Origin: CADEDV01 sp964412375
GTDB taxonomy: Bacteria; Bacteroidota; Bacteroidia; Chitinophagales; Chitinophagaceae
Length of the DNA: 64,000 nt
Direction: 5' to 3'
Assembly (NCBI GenBank): GCA_964412375.1
Contig: CAYPOD010000004.1
Coordinates: forward strand, 1 to 64,000
Shown: piece by piece, positions 1 through 8,742 of the stretch
How the letters are laid out: each line of letters opens with the position of its first letter
Position numbering within the stretch: the first letter of the stretch is position 1
Position numbers and translations under genes: made by a program
Notes under the pieces: model-generated
Databases searched by the model: none
The model's input: the letters and a program-made list of their open reading frames with translations, nothing else
Told to the model about the DNA's origin: nothing

Positions 1-251
1 CAAGCTGCATGCACATTTTCCAATGTCAAAGCTGTTGTACCGCTATTAACAATTTCAAAAGTGTAGTAAACCGGCTTGCCTTGTGGAATTTGTTTGAAAT
101 CGTGTTCGGTTTCTTTAAGCTTCAGTACATCGTCAGCAGGTTTGGTAGTTACAGGTCCGTGATTGTGCCCATCATTATTTGAATGCACAGTTTGGGCAAA
201 GCTGAAAGAAACAAAGCCAAAAGCAAGCAAACATAGGGTTATCTTCTTCAT
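1..251 (-). CDS. DUF1573 domain protein, partial (3' end outside window)
   Basis: Only the first 83 codons are inside the window. The start ATG is at 251 and is followed by a signal peptide (MKKITLCLLAFGFVSFSFA, cleavage near Ala19-Gln). A His-rich stretch (HSNNDGHNHG) follows, and then the opening of an immunoglobulin-like DUF1573 domain with the usual pattern of E-x-x-H-D-F-x-x-I-P-x-G followed by Y-x-F-E-I-x-N. In this family the proteins are exported and of unknown function. A perfect -7 box (TAATTTTG, 273-280) lies upstream, so the gene is divergent from the E1 dehydrogenase. The family call rests on this N-terminal part only. Confidence 0.75.
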   Translation of the reverse strand, partial: MKKITLCLLAFGFVSFSFAQTVHSNNDGHNHGPVTTKPADDVLKLKETEHDFKQIPQGKPVYYTFEIVNSGTTALTLENVHAA

Positions 252-272
252 ACTACGTTGATTTGAAGGACT

Positions 273-280
273 CAAAATTA
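273..280 (-). promoter_or_regulatory. Bacteroidota -7 promoter box for the DUF1573 gene
   Basis: On the minus strand this reads TAATTTTG, a perfect match to the Bacteroidota primary-sigma -7 consensus TAnnTTTG. It ends 22 bases before the start codon at 251. I do not see a clear TTTG -33 element. Confidence 0.5.
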
Positions 281-340
281 AGCTAAAGATGCCACATCTC
301 ACAGTGGGGTTGCAGACCGGTCGCAATTTTTTCACGTAGG

Positions 341-370
341 GTTGCAGGGGGGCTGTTTTGGCTATATTTG
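341..370 (+). promoter_or_regulatory. Promoter of the fused E1 dehydrogenase gene
   Basis: GTTG at 341-344 and TATATTTG at 363-370 are separated by 18 bases, a good fit to the Bacteroidota pair TTTG/TTG (-33) and TAnnTTTG (-7). Transcription would begin near 374-376. That is almost on the ATG at 375, so the mRNA would be leaderless or translation would begin at one of the in-frame ATGs at 390 or 399. Confidence 0.55.
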
Positions 371-374
371 CCAC

Positions 375-2768
375 ATGGAAAGACCAGCCATGCCAGCGAT
401 GCCCGCCGATGAAAAGCTCTCCTTCGACAGGTTCCGTAAGGAAGTGTTGAATGACTTTCGTATAGCATGTATCAGCCGGGAAACCAGTCTTTTAGGAAGA
501 AAGGAGGTGTTGACAGGAAAAGCCAAGTTTGGCATTTTTGGTGATGGGAAAGAAGTGGCCCAGGTGGCTATGGCCAAGTTCTTTCAACCCGGAGATTTCC
601 GCAGTGGTTATTACCGCGACCAAACATTCGCTTTTGCTATCGGGCTCACGGATGTGGAGAAATACTTCTCCCAATTGTATGCGGACCCCGATATAAATAA
701 TGACCCTTTCAGCGCCGGCAGACAAATGAATGCTCATTTTGCCACACCCAATACAGATGAAAATGGCAACTGGCTGGATCTCGCATTCATCAAAAACACG
801 GCAGCTGATATGGCGCCAACGGCTGCCCAGATGCCACGAAGCCTTGGGTTGGCACAGGCATCTTCTTTATTCAGGAATAACAAACAGTTGAAATCGTTTC
901 CCGGGCTTTCACAAAACGGAAACGAAGTTTGTTTTACCACTATCGGTGATTCATCTACCAGCGAAGGACATTTTTGGGAAACGATCAATGCTGCTGGGGT
1001 GCTACAGGTACCTCTGGCTGTTTTTGTTTGGGATAATGGCTATGGCATTTCTGTTCCCAAGGAATACCAGACAACAAAGGGTTCGGTGTCGGAAGTGTTG
1101 CAGGGCTTTCAAAAGACAGAAGATAGCAACGGGCTGAATATATATAAAGTGAAAGGATGGGATTATGCCGGGATGTGTGAAGTGTTTGAGGAAGGGATAC
1201 GACTGGCAAGAAAAACACATACTCCTTGTGTTTTTCATGTGGAAGAGATCACACAACCGCAGGGTCATTCTACATCGGGAAGCCATGAAAGATATAAATC
1301 GCAGGAAAGATTAGAATGGGAAAGAGAGTGGGACGGCATTAAAAAAATGAAAGAGTGGATTATTGAAGCAGGTCTTGCATCAGAAGAAACACTGGATGAA
1401 TTGCAGGATGAAGCCAAGGCTGAGGTAAGAAAGGGAAAAAACATGGCGTGGGAAAAATACCAGGCGCCGATAAAAGCACAAGCGGCAAGATCAGTTGAAT
1501 TAATCAATACGCTGGCCGGCAATATTCCCGACAAGGCTGATGATTTTCGCAAGCTCGCCACTTCATTGCTTACGAACAGGGAACCACTTCGTCGTGAAGT
1601 GATGAAAACCCTGAGTGCAGCCATTGACCTGGCCGGTGCTCACGATGCTGCCTTTTGGATAAAGGACTATTACAATGATTTACTAAAAGAAAATGAATCA
1701 CTGTTCAACTCGCATTTGTACAATGAAGGACCGAAAAGTGCTTTGAATGTTCCGGCAGTGGAAGCAAAATATGATAAAGATGCACCGCTCATCAATGGTT
1801 ACGAGGTATTGAACAGGTATTTTGACCAGTTGTTTGCTTCCAATCCAAAAGTGGTGGCATTTGGAGAAGATCTTGGCTACATCGGTGATGTGAACCAGGG
1901 TTTCGCCGGCCTACAGGCCAAGTATGGAACTGACCGGATATTTGATACAGGCATCCGTGAACTCACTATCATGGGACAGGGCATTGGTCTGGCTATGCGG
2001 GGATTGAGGCCAATTGCTGAAATTCAGTATCTCGATTACCTGCTGTATGGCTTGCAGCCATTGAGCGATGATGTGGCAACATTGCATTACCGAACTTATG
2101 GCAAACAAAGTTGTCCGCTCATTGTGCGTACAAGAGGGCATCGCCTGGAAGGTATCTGGCATAGCGGTTCGCCGATGGGAATGGTGATCCATTCACTGCG
2201 TGGCATGTACGTCTGTGTGCCCAGGAATATGACACAGGCTGCAGGAATGTATAATACATTGCTGAAAAGTAATGAGCCAGGTCTTGTGGTAGAATGTTTG
2301 AACGGTTACAGGCTTAAGGAAAAATTACCTGCCAACCTGCATGAGTTTACCGTGCCTATGGGGGTGCCGGAGATTATCCGTGAAGGAACTGATGTAACCG
2401 TTGTTTCGTATGGTTCAACGCTGCGCATCATTCAGGATGCTGCAAACATGCTCGACAAGTCAGGCATCAGTTGTGAGATCGTGGATGTACAAACATTACT
2501 TCCATTTGACAGGCATCATAAAATACTGGAGTCGTTAAAGAAAACTAACCGTATAGTATTTGTGGACGAAGATGTACCCGGTGGTGCGGCAGCCTATATG
2601 TTCAATAAAGTGATGGAAGAACAGGGTGGTTATAAGCACCTGGATGTAGCGCCAAGAACCATTACCGGCAAGGCCCATCGTCCTGCCTATGGCAGTGATG
2701 GCGATTATTTCAGTAAGCCCAATGCGGAAGAAATTAAAAAGGTGATAAAAGAAATGATGAGGGAGTAA
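375..2768 (+). CDS. Fused 2-oxoacid dehydrogenase E1 (alpha + beta subunits in one chain)
   Basis: A thiamine-diphosphate E1 component that decarboxylates a 2-oxoacid, probably branched-chain or pyruvate type, and passes the acyl group to a lipoyl E2. The N-terminal half is the alpha subunit, with the ThDP/Mg motif GDSSTSEG near residues 191-198 and its partner NGYGIS near 221. The C-terminal half, from about residue 480, is the beta subunit, with AFGEDLG and the transketolase C-terminal domain. At 797 residues it is about the sum of the separate subunits, and such fusions are common in Bacteroidota. The frame stays open upstream to a TTG at 342, but that lies inside the promoter, so I use ATG 375 (390 and 399 are also possible). 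No E2 or E3 gene is in the window. Substrate cannot be fixed from sequence alone. Confidence 0.9.
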   Translation: MERPAMPAMPADEKLSFDRFRKEVLNDFRIACISRETSLLGRKEVLTGKAKFGIFGDGKEVAQVAMAKFFQPGDFRSGYYRDQTFAFAIGLTDVEKYFSQLYADPDINNDPFSAGRQMNAHFATPNTDENGNWLDLAFIKNTAADMAPTAAQMPRSLGLAQASSLFRNNKQLKSFPGLSQNGNEVCFTTIGDSSTSEGHFWETINAAGVLQVPLAVFVWDNGYGISVPKEYQTTKGSVSEVLQGFQKTEDSNGLNIYKVKGWDYAGMCEVFEEGIRLARKTHTPCVFHVEEITQPQGHSTSGSHERYKSQERLEWEREWDGIKKMKEWIIEAGLASEETLDELQDEAKAEVRKGKNMAWEKYQAPIKAQAARSVELINTLAGNIPDKADDFRKLATSLLTNREPLRREVMKTLSAAIDLAGAHDAAFWIKDYYNDLLKENESLFNSHLYNEGPKSALNVPAVEAKYDKDAPLINGYEVLNRYFDQLFASNPKVVAFGEDLGYIGDVNQGFAGLQAKYGTDRIFDTGIRELTIMGQGIGLAMRGLRPIAEIQYLDYLLYGLQPLSDDVATLHYRTYGKQSCPLIVRTRGHRLEGIWHSGSPMGMVIHSLRGMYVCVPRNMTQAAGMYNTLLKSNEPGLVVECLNGYRLKEKLPANLHEFTVPMGVPEIIREGTDVTVVSYGSTLRIIQDAANMLDKSGISCEIVDVQTLLPFDRHHKILESLKKTNRIVFVDEDVPGGAAAYMFNKVMEEQGGYKHLDVAPRTITGKAHRPAYGSDGDYFSKPNAEEIKKVIKEMMRE

Positions 2769-2784
2769 TATCCTGACTGATAAC

Positions 2785-3411
2785 ATGCCAACAGATTTCC
2801 TTTTCATCATTGACATCCTGGGAACATTTGCATTTGCTGTTTCGGGAGCTTTTCTCGCCATGCAAAAAAGGTTAGATCCTTTTGGTGTGCTGGTTCTTTC
2901 ATTTGTAACAGCCATTGGGGGAGGTACACTCCGGGATATGATGATCGGCAACCTCCCGGTTAGCTGGTTGCGGAATGAAACCGCAACTATTGTTATTTTT
3001 TCATCTGCTTTAGCTACCATGTTGTTCGGAAGTTTTTTAAAAAGGTTTACCACTACTTTATTTCTATTTGATGCGCTGGGGCTAGGGTTATTTACGATCA
3101 TTGGCATTGAACTGGGCATGGAAAAAAATTTTAATATTGGTGCCTGCATCGCTATCGGAACGATTACTGCCTGCTTTGGTGGAGTTATTCGGGATGTGCT
3201 GCTCAATAATGTCCCCTTACTTTTCAGAAAAGAGATCTATGCGATGGCCTGCATTACCGGCGGGCTGGTCTATTTCCTGTTCCGGAACGTTGCGCTGGAT
3301 GCAAATGTTTCCAAGGTGATTTGCATTCTCCTTATTTTTTTGATCAGGTTGATAGCCGTGAAATACAAACTTTCGCTGCCACAGTTTTATGATAAAACAA
3401 AAAAATTATGA
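2785..3411 (+). CDS. TRIC / UPF0126 family membrane protein (YicG-like)
   Basis: A 208-residue polytopic membrane protein with the internal duplication of the bacterial TRIC (trimeric intracellular cation channel) family. The two halves carry the paired signatures GGGTLRD near residue 48 and FGGVIRD near residue 130. Six or seven hydrophobic segments fill the chain. The family forms cation channels, with potassium conductance shown for prokaryotic members; a more specific role is not evident here. It starts 16 bases after the E1 stop and its own stop overlaps the next ATG (ATGA), so it is probably co-transcribed with both neighbours. Confidence 0.85.
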   Translation: MPTDFLFIIDILGTFAFAVSGAFLAMQKRLDPFGVLVLSFVTAIGGGTLRDMMIGNLPVSWLRNETATIVIFSSALATMLFGSFLKRFTTTLFLFDALGLGLFTIIGIELGMEKNFNIGACIAIGTITACFGGVIRDVLLNNVPLLFRKEIYAMACITGGLVYFLFRNVALDANVSKVICILLIFLIRLIAVKYKLSLPQFYDKTKKL

Positions 3412-4190
3412 AACTGGAACTTTACCAGGTGGACGCATTTGCTTCCAAACTATTTACAGGAAATCCAGCAGCTGTCGTCCCGCTTGACCAATGGCCGGAT
3501 GATGTTTTGATGCAGAACATTGCTATGGAAAACAACCTGGCGGAAACTGTATTCTTTATCAGAAACGGAAATGATTTTGATATCCGCTGGTTCACTCCCG
3601 CATTGGAAATAAACCTCTGTGGCCATGCCACACTGGCTGCTGCCTATGTGCTGTATCTGTTTTTGGGTTATGATAAACCACAGATCACTTTTCAAAGCAA
3701 AAGCGGTCCATTGCTAGTTAGTAGGGATGACGAGAATTTTCTTCTTGATTTTCCTTCATGGATGCCTGAAAGAACCGAAGACTATCCTGCGGTTCTGCTG
3801 GAATCGCTGGGCAACCCCGAGGTGATGGGTGTTTACAAAAACAGGGATTTTCTTGTAGAACTAAACAATGAAGAAGCAGTAAGGAATTGCAAACCTGACT
3901 TTACGCTGATGAAAAAAGCCGGTGGCATGGTCATCATCACTGCACCGGGCAAAAAGGTTGATTTTGTTTCCCGTTTTTTTGCACCCACAGCGGGAATTGA
4001 TGAAGACCCGGTGACAGGCTCAGCCCATTCGCAACTGATTCCATTCTGGAATTATAAACTCGGCAAAACAAAAATGAAAGCGCTGCAACTTTCAAAACGG
4101 GGTGGCGAAATTTATTGCGGGCAAAAAGGCGACCGGGTGATCATGGGTGGTAAATGTGTTTTTTATATGAAAGGCGAAATACATATCTGA
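3408..4190 (+). CDS. PhzF family isomerase/epimerase
   Basis: 260 residues with the two-domain diaminopimelate-epimerase-like fold of the PhzF family. Visible motifs are the N-terminal VDAFASKLFTGNPAAVV, a catalytic glutamate in NNLAETVF (Glu46), NLCGHATLAAAY, and DEDPVTGSAHS in the second domain. PhzF itself isomerises dihydro-hydroxyanthranilate in phenazine synthesis, but most family members in genomes without phenazine genes have unknown substrates, and no phenazine genes are present here. It overlaps the TRIC-family gene by 4 bases and ends the operon. Confidence 0.85.
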   Translation: MKLELYQVDAFASKLFTGNPAAVVPLDQWPDDVLMQNIAMENNLAETVFFIRNGNDFDIRWFTPALEINLCGHATLAAAYVLYLFLGYDKPQITFQSKSGPLLVSRDDENFLLDFPSWMPERTEDYPAVLLESLGNPEVMGVYKNRDFLVELNNEEAVRNCKPDFTLMKKAGGMVIITAPGKKVDFVSRFFAPTAGIDEDPVTGSAHSQLIPFWNYKLGKTKMKALQLSKRGGEIYCGQKGDRVIMGGKCVFYMKGEIHI

Positions 4191-4215
4191 CCGTTTCCAG
4201 GTGTCTGGGATATAA

Positions 4216-4623
4216 TTAATCAAGAAACCTTTCTTTTAGCTCCGGTGTTGGTATCATGCATTCTTCTCTTTTGCCATACCATTTGTACCTGTTTTTGGCA
4301 ATCAGGTTATATACTCCATCCCGAATGAACTTTGGTACTATCATGAAGATATAGAGTAGTGGCCAGGCCCCGCTTAATTTCCGGGTCATTCGCAGTGCGC
4401 CGGAAGAACGGAGAAACACTTTCCCGTTTTCTACCAATATAAAGGAATTGAAACTGTCTGCAGGAAGATTGAATCGCTGTAAGATTTCCTGTCCTGTCCT
4501 TCCCTGCAGCGAAGCAAAGCGAAATTGTTTTTTCTTATCCCTTTTTATGATAAACTGAACGCTGCGGTTGCAGAGATTGCAGACGCCATCGAATAAAATA
4601 ACAGGATTTTCTTTCACGACCAA
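4216..4623 (-). CDS. DCC family thiol-disulfide oxidoreductase-like protein (DUF393)
   Basis: 135 residues beginning with the family hallmark: a beta strand followed by DGVCNLCN, in which Cys15 and Cys18 form a thioredoxin-like CxxC. The middle holds RFASLQGRTGQEIL and the end KNRYKWYGKREECMIP, both typical of Bacteroidota DCC proteins. The biochemical role of the family is not established; a redox function is inferred from the CxxC and fold. It begins 3 bases after the yebC stop codon and is probably in the same transcript. Confidence 0.85.
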   Translation of the reverse strand: MVVKENPVILFDGVCNLCNRSVQFIIKRDKKKQFRFASLQGRTGQEILQRFNLPADSFNSFILVENGKVFLRSSGALRMTRKLSGAWPLLYIFMIVPKFIRDGVYNLIAKNRYKWYGKREECMIPTPELKERFLD

Positions 4624-4626
4624 TAG

Positions 4627-5349
4627 TTATCCCATATTATGAAACACCTTCTGCACATCATCATCCTGCTCTAAACGTTCGATGAGCTTACTGACGTCTT
4701 CGGCCTGTGCGTCGTTGACGGGGACGGTCACGGTGGGTATCCATTCCAGTTCGGCGCTTATAGGTGTGATGTTTTTATCTTCTAATGCTTTTTGCATATT
4801 GCCAAAATCGGTGAAACCGACACGGATTACCAAAATGTCTTCACCATTTTCTCCTGAGCCTTCTCCTAATTCTTCCAAACCAAAATCAATTAACTCCAAT
4901 TCGAGATCTTCTGCATTCAATCCTTCAGGTTTCAGTTTGAATACACCCATTTTTTTGAACTGGAAAGCTACACTGCCGCTATTGCCCAATGTACCGCCGC
5001 CTTTGTTGAAATGAGATTTCACATTCGCTACGGTTCTCACATGATTGTCGGTGGCCGTTTCTACTAATATGGCAACGCCATGTGGCCCATATCCTTCATA
5101 AAGAATTTCATCATAGTTATCCATCTCCTTGCCCATTGCTCTTTTGATGGCGGCTTCCACCCGGTCCTTGGGCATGTTCACACTTTTCGCATTCTGGAAG
5201 CAACGACGAAGAGCGGCATTAGTGTTAGGATCGGGGCCACCTGCTTTCACAGCAATAGCGATCTCTTTGCCAATGCGGGTAAACTGCTTGGCCATCCGGT
5301 CCCAGCGGGCAAACATCGAGGCTTTACGAACTTCAAAAATCCTTCCCAT
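4627..5349 (-). CDS. yebC: YebC/PmpR family protein
   Basis: 240 residues spanning the three YebC domains. The N-terminus MGRIFEVRKASMFARWDRMAKQF replaces the enterobacterial MAGHSKW start and is the form seen in Bacteroidota, followed by GKEIAIAVKAGGPDPNTN and ALRRCFQNAKSVNMPKDRV. Family members have been described both as DNA-binding regulators and, more recently, as ribosome-associated factors that relieve stalling; which applies here cannot be told. The frame is open to 5442, but a -7 promoter box at 5387-5394 lies inside that extension, so the start at 5349 is preferred. Confidence 0.9.
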   Translation of the reverse strand: MGRIFEVRKASMFARWDRMAKQFTRIGKEIAIAVKAGGPDPNTNAALRRCFQNAKSVNMPKDRVEAAIKRAMGKEMDNYDEILYEGYGPHGVAILVETATDNHVRTVANVKSHFNKGGGTLGNSGSVAFQFKKMGVFKLKPEGLNAEDLELELIDFGLEELGEGSGENGEDILVIRVGFTDFGNMQKALEDKNITPISAELEWIPTVTVPVNDAQAEDVSKLIERLEQDDDVQKVFHNMG

Positions 5350-5386
5350 TGTATGGTTAATTAGTTGACAAGTTAAAAGGGGAGTG

Positions 5387-5394
5387 CAAAAGTA
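5387..5394 (-). promoter_or_regulatory. -7 promoter box for yebC-DCC
   Basis: The minus strand reads TACTTTTG, a perfect TAnnTTTG. It would give a 5' UTR of roughly 30 bases before the ATG at 5349 and excludes the longer upstream start. Confidence 0.5.
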
Positions 5395-5412
5395 AGGCAA
5401 TGGGGGTAAATG

Positions 5413-5441
5413 AAAAACCGCCCTGTTCGGAGCGGTTTTCA
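5413..5441 (-). terminator. Intrinsic terminator after the APC permease gene
   Basis: On the minus strand AAAACCGC, a short loop, and GGCGGTTTTT form a hairpin ending in a T run, just after the permease stop at 5457. The arms are A/T-flanked, so it may also stop plus-strand transcription. Confidence 0.65.
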
Positions 5442-5456
5442 TTTAAGTAAGGTTTT

Positions 5457-6917
5457 TTATGATTTCTCTTCTTCTTTCCTGAGTTTACTGTTCTTTCTTC
5501 CATATACAAAATAGATCAGCAAGCCTAAGCCCAGCCAGATAGCCAGCCGGAACCAGCTTTCAACAGGCAATGCATACATCAGGTAAACACATACTGCTAC
5601 TCCTAAAAGCGGAACAATTGGAACCAGTGGTGTCTTGAAAGCCCTTGGCAGTTCTGGCATTCTTTTTCGCATCACCATCACACCGATGCAAACAAGCACA
5701 AAGGCAAACAATGTTCCTATACTTACCATATGACCAAGGTCGCTTACAGGAACAAACCCGGCAAAAATGCTCACAAAGATCATGAAGAATATGTTGGTCT
5801 TCCAGGGAGTATGATACTTACTATGTATGTGGCCAAAGAATTTCGGCAGCAGACCATCTTTACTCATAGAATAAAATACACGGCTTTGCCCGAGCAACAT
5901 CACCAGCATTACAGACGTGTAGCCGGCCAGGATGGCAATGATCAATGCAGTTTGCAAAAAATCATAACCGGTTTTGGCAAAGGCAGTGGCGGCAGGTTTT
6001 GCATCACCGGCAAAATCTTTATAATTCACAAGACCCGTCATCACATGGGCAAACAAAATATAAAGTATGGTGCAGATGACCAGCGAGCCAAGTATTCCGA
6101 TGGGCATACCCTTTTTTGGATTTTTTGCTTCCTGTGCGGCCGTGCTTACTGCATCAAACCCGATAAAGGCAAAGAAAACAACTGCAGCTCCGGTTGCAAT
6201 ACCTGTCCATCCGAAGTTTTCAAATTTGCCTGTGTTTTCCGGAATATAGGGATCATAGTTTGCCGGATCAATATGACTCCAGCCTAACAGGATAAAAGTG
6301 ATAACAACCAGTATTTTCAGAATAACCAGTATGTCATTGATCCTTGATGAACCCCTTGTGCCACGAATGAGGATGGCAGATAAAATCAAGACAATAATGA
6401 TTGATGGAAGATTGATCAGTCCGCTGTCATAAATGGTGCCGTCACTAAGCTTCACTGTTTCCCATGGAGAACATACCAGTGATTTTGGAAAATGGATATT
6501 AAAGCTGGCGAGCAATTCAAGCAAATATCTTGACCAGCTAACAGCAACGGTTGCTGCTCCCAGTGCATATTCAAGTACAAGGTCCCACCCAATGATCCAG
6601 GCAATGAATTCACCCATGGTGGCATAGCTGTAGGTGTATGCACTCCCAGCAACGGGGATCATGGATGCAAACTCTGCATAGCACAGACCGGCAAATGCAC
6701 AACCAACTGCGGCAAGGATAAAGGAAATCGTTACAGCCGGCCCGGCATTCTCAGCCGCAGCGATTCCGGTCAATGAAAACAGTCCGGCACCGATGATGGC
6801 TCCGATACCCAATGCAACCAGCGAAGTGGCACTTAATGTTCTTTTTAGTGTGCCATGGCCTTCGGCTTGTGCCTCAGCCATCAGTTGTTCCATTGGTTTT
6901 TTTACAAACAATCCCAT
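5457..6917 (-). CDS. APC superfamily amino acid permease
   Basis: A 486-residue inner-membrane transporter of the amino acid-polyamine-organocation superfamily, closest in pattern to the cationic amino acid transporter group. The first membrane segment carries the substrate-backbone-binding signature LGIGAIIGAGLF, and a second conserved stretch reads FFAFIGFDAVSTAAQEAKNPKKG near residue 250. About twelve membrane helices can be drawn and the C-terminus is Lys/Glu-rich. It follows the sodium:alanine symporter by 18 bases on the same strand, so the two form an amino-acid uptake operon. The exact substrate is not determined. Confidence 0.88.
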   Translation of the reverse strand: MGLFVKKPMEQLMAEAQAEGHGTLKRTLSATSLVALGIGAIIGAGLFSLTGIAAAENAGPAVTISFILAAVGCAFAGLCYAEFASMIPVAGSAYTYSYATMGEFIAWIIGWDLVLEYALGAATVAVSWSRYLLELLASFNIHFPKSLVCSPWETVKLSDGTIYDSGLINLPSIIIVLILSAILIRGTRGSSRINDILVILKILVVITFILLGWSHIDPANYDPYIPENTGKFENFGWTGIATGAAVVFFAFIGFDAVSTAAQEAKNPKKGMPIGILGSLVICTILYILFAHVMTGLVNYKDFAGDAKPAATAFAKTGYDFLQTALIIAILAGYTSVMLVMLLGQSRVFYSMSKDGLLPKFFGHIHSKYHTPWKTNIFFMIFVSIFAGFVPVSDLGHMVSIGTLFAFVLVCIGVMVMRKRMPELPRAFKTPLVPIVPLLGVAVCVYLMYALPVESWFRLAIWLGLGLLIYFVYGRKNSKLRKEEEKS

Positions 6918-6935
6918 ACAACTCTTTTTTGGCTT

Positions 6936-8540
6936 TTATTTTTTTGATTCCTTTATCGCTTTTAAATACCTGTTCAGTTCTTCCTTCACCTTCGGGAAAA
7001 GGAAGAACAAACCGACCATGTTGGGAAACACCATAGCAAGGATCATGGCATCAGAGAACTGGATAACTGCCCCTAATGTTGCTGAAGCCCCGATGACCAC
7101 GAATGCAAGGAATAAAAGTTTATAAGAAAGATCTGAAGCTTTACCTCTGCCAAATAAATACTTCCATGCCTGCAGTCCATAGTAAGACCAGGAGATCATG
7201 GTGGAGAATGCAAACAACACTATTGCCACTGTCAGCACATAGGAGAAATGCGGGATCACATCATTGTAGGCGGCGGATGTCAGATCCACACCTCCGATTG
7301 TCGGGCTTCCATAGGTGAATACACCATTCATATTATAAATAACAATTACAAGGGCTGTCATGGTGCATATTACCACTGTATCAATAAATGGCTCCAGCAA
7401 GGAGACCAATCCTTCAGAGGCTGGGTATCTTGTTTTAACAGCAGAGTGGGCTATGGCTGCCGAGCCAGCGCCTGCTTCATTGGAAAACACAGCTCTTCTG
7501 AAACCCATGATCAGCACACCGGCAAAACCACCCAGGCCGGCAGAAGGAGAGAAAGCTTCTCTGAAAATCAGGGCAAATGCATCATCAATAATTGAGAAAT
7601 GAGCAAAGATGATAATAAGCGAAGCAAGAATATACAAACCGGCCATAAACGGAACGACCTTTTCTGTAACTGTTGCAATCCGTTTAATTCCCCCGATGAT
7701 AACAACGCCAACCAGTATTGCCATAATCAACCCGATAATAAAACCGGAATTACCACCTTGCATACCTGTCATGCTCACAATTTGTGCTGCAGCTTGGTTA
7801 CTCTGAAATGCATTGCCACCGCCTAAAGATCCGCCAACGCAAAGAATGGCAAATAAAATGGCCAGACCTTTACCAAGCATGCCGAATCCTTTTTCTTTTA
7901 ATCCCTTGCTCAGGTAATACATTGGACCGCCATACACGGTTCCTTTTGCATCCAGGTCCCTGTATTTTACTCCTAATGTACATTCAACAAATTTGGTGCT
8001 CATTCCCAGCAAACCACAAAGTATCATCCAGAAGGTGGCACCAGGGCCACCGATAGAAATAGCTACTGCCACCCCGGCAATATTTCCTAAACCCACTGTT
8101 CCTGAAACAGCCGTGGCCAATGCCTGGAAGTGGTTTACTTCACCATGATGCGATTCGTCTGCAATAGTGCGTTTGATATCTCCTTCTACAATATTTACTT
8201 CGGCTTTCTCAATGGCGGTATGATGATCGAGATGATCGTATTTTCCTCTCACAACCCTAATGGACAATGCAAATCGCCTGATATTAACAAAGGAGAAATA
8301 AAGAGTGAAAAATAAAGCCCCGGCTACCAACAGCACAACGACAAAGGGAACCTGTACGTTTTCAGAAAAACGAACCGGGAAAAACACCACCCGTTCCCAC
8401 CAGTTGGCAATAGGTGCAAATTTTTCGTTGATGCGTTCATCAAGCCCCTTTGAACCCGGCGCTGTGTCCTGTGCAGATGCGATAACAGGAACAACCATCA
8501 CTAAGAGCAGTAATATTCTCCTTAGCAGAATTTTGATCAT
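6936..8540 (-). CDS. Sodium:alanine symporter family (AGCS) transporter
   Basis: 534 residues. A cleavable-looking N-terminal segment (LLLLVMVVPVIASAQ) precedes the AGCS core, as often in Bacteroidota members. Family signatures include the long second loop with GTVGLGNIAGVAVAISIGGPGATFWM near residue 150, GGPMYYLSKGL, and RAVFSNEAGAGSAAIAH near residue 350. The family imports alanine or glycine with Na+ or H+. It is the first gene of the operon with the APC permease. Upstream, TATTTTCG on the minus strand at 8646-8653 is a 7-of-8 match to the -7 consensus and would leave a 5' UTR of about 100 bases. Confidence 0.9.
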   Translation of the reverse strand: MIKILLRRILLLLVMVVPVIASAQDTAPGSKGLDERINEKFAPIANWWERVVFFPVRFSENVQVPFVVVLLVAGALFFTLYFSFVNIRRFALSIRVVRGKYDHLDHHTAIEKAEVNIVEGDIKRTIADESHHGEVNHFQALATAVSGTVGLGNIAGVAVAISIGGPGATFWMILCGLLGMSTKFVECTLGVKYRDLDAKGTVYGGPMYYLSKGLKEKGFGMLGKGLAILFAILCVGGSLGGGNAFQSNQAAAQIVSMTGMQGGNSGFIIGLIMAILVGVVIIGGIKRIATVTEKVVPFMAGLYILASLIIIFAHFSIIDDAFALIFREAFSPSAGLGGFAGVLIMGFRRAVFSNEAGAGSAAIAHSAVKTRYPASEGLVSLLEPFIDTVVICTMTALVIVIYNMNGVFTYGSPTIGGVDLTSAAYNDVIPHFSYVLTVAIVLFAFSTMISWSYYGLQAWKYLFGRGKASDLSYKLLFLAFVVIGASATLGAVIQFSDAMILAMVFPNMVGLFFLFPKVKEELNRYLKAIKESKK

Positions 8541-8742
8541 TGGTTTTGTTTTAAGCGATTAAGGTATTCACTTATTTTAATGTTTTATCATCAAAAGCTA
8601 TGTTTTTTCCGGGATTTTGACCAGCGGTCGTTTCCCGCAGCTATGCGAAAATAGGAGATGCAGATATAAATGCCACATTTTCGGCTGGTGCTGAAAAATA
8701 ACTTATTTTGGGCTTTTGTTTGGTTTAACCTAACCGGGCTAG

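Noticed and set aside
342..374. Upstream extension of the E1 dehydrogenase to a TTG start
   Set aside because: This stretch contains the promoter elements, so it cannot be in the mRNA from that promoter.
2535..3206. 223-codon minus-strand frame spanning the E1 3' end and the TRIC gene
   Set aside because: It overlaps two well-supported plus-strand genes with conserved motifs and has no domain of its own.
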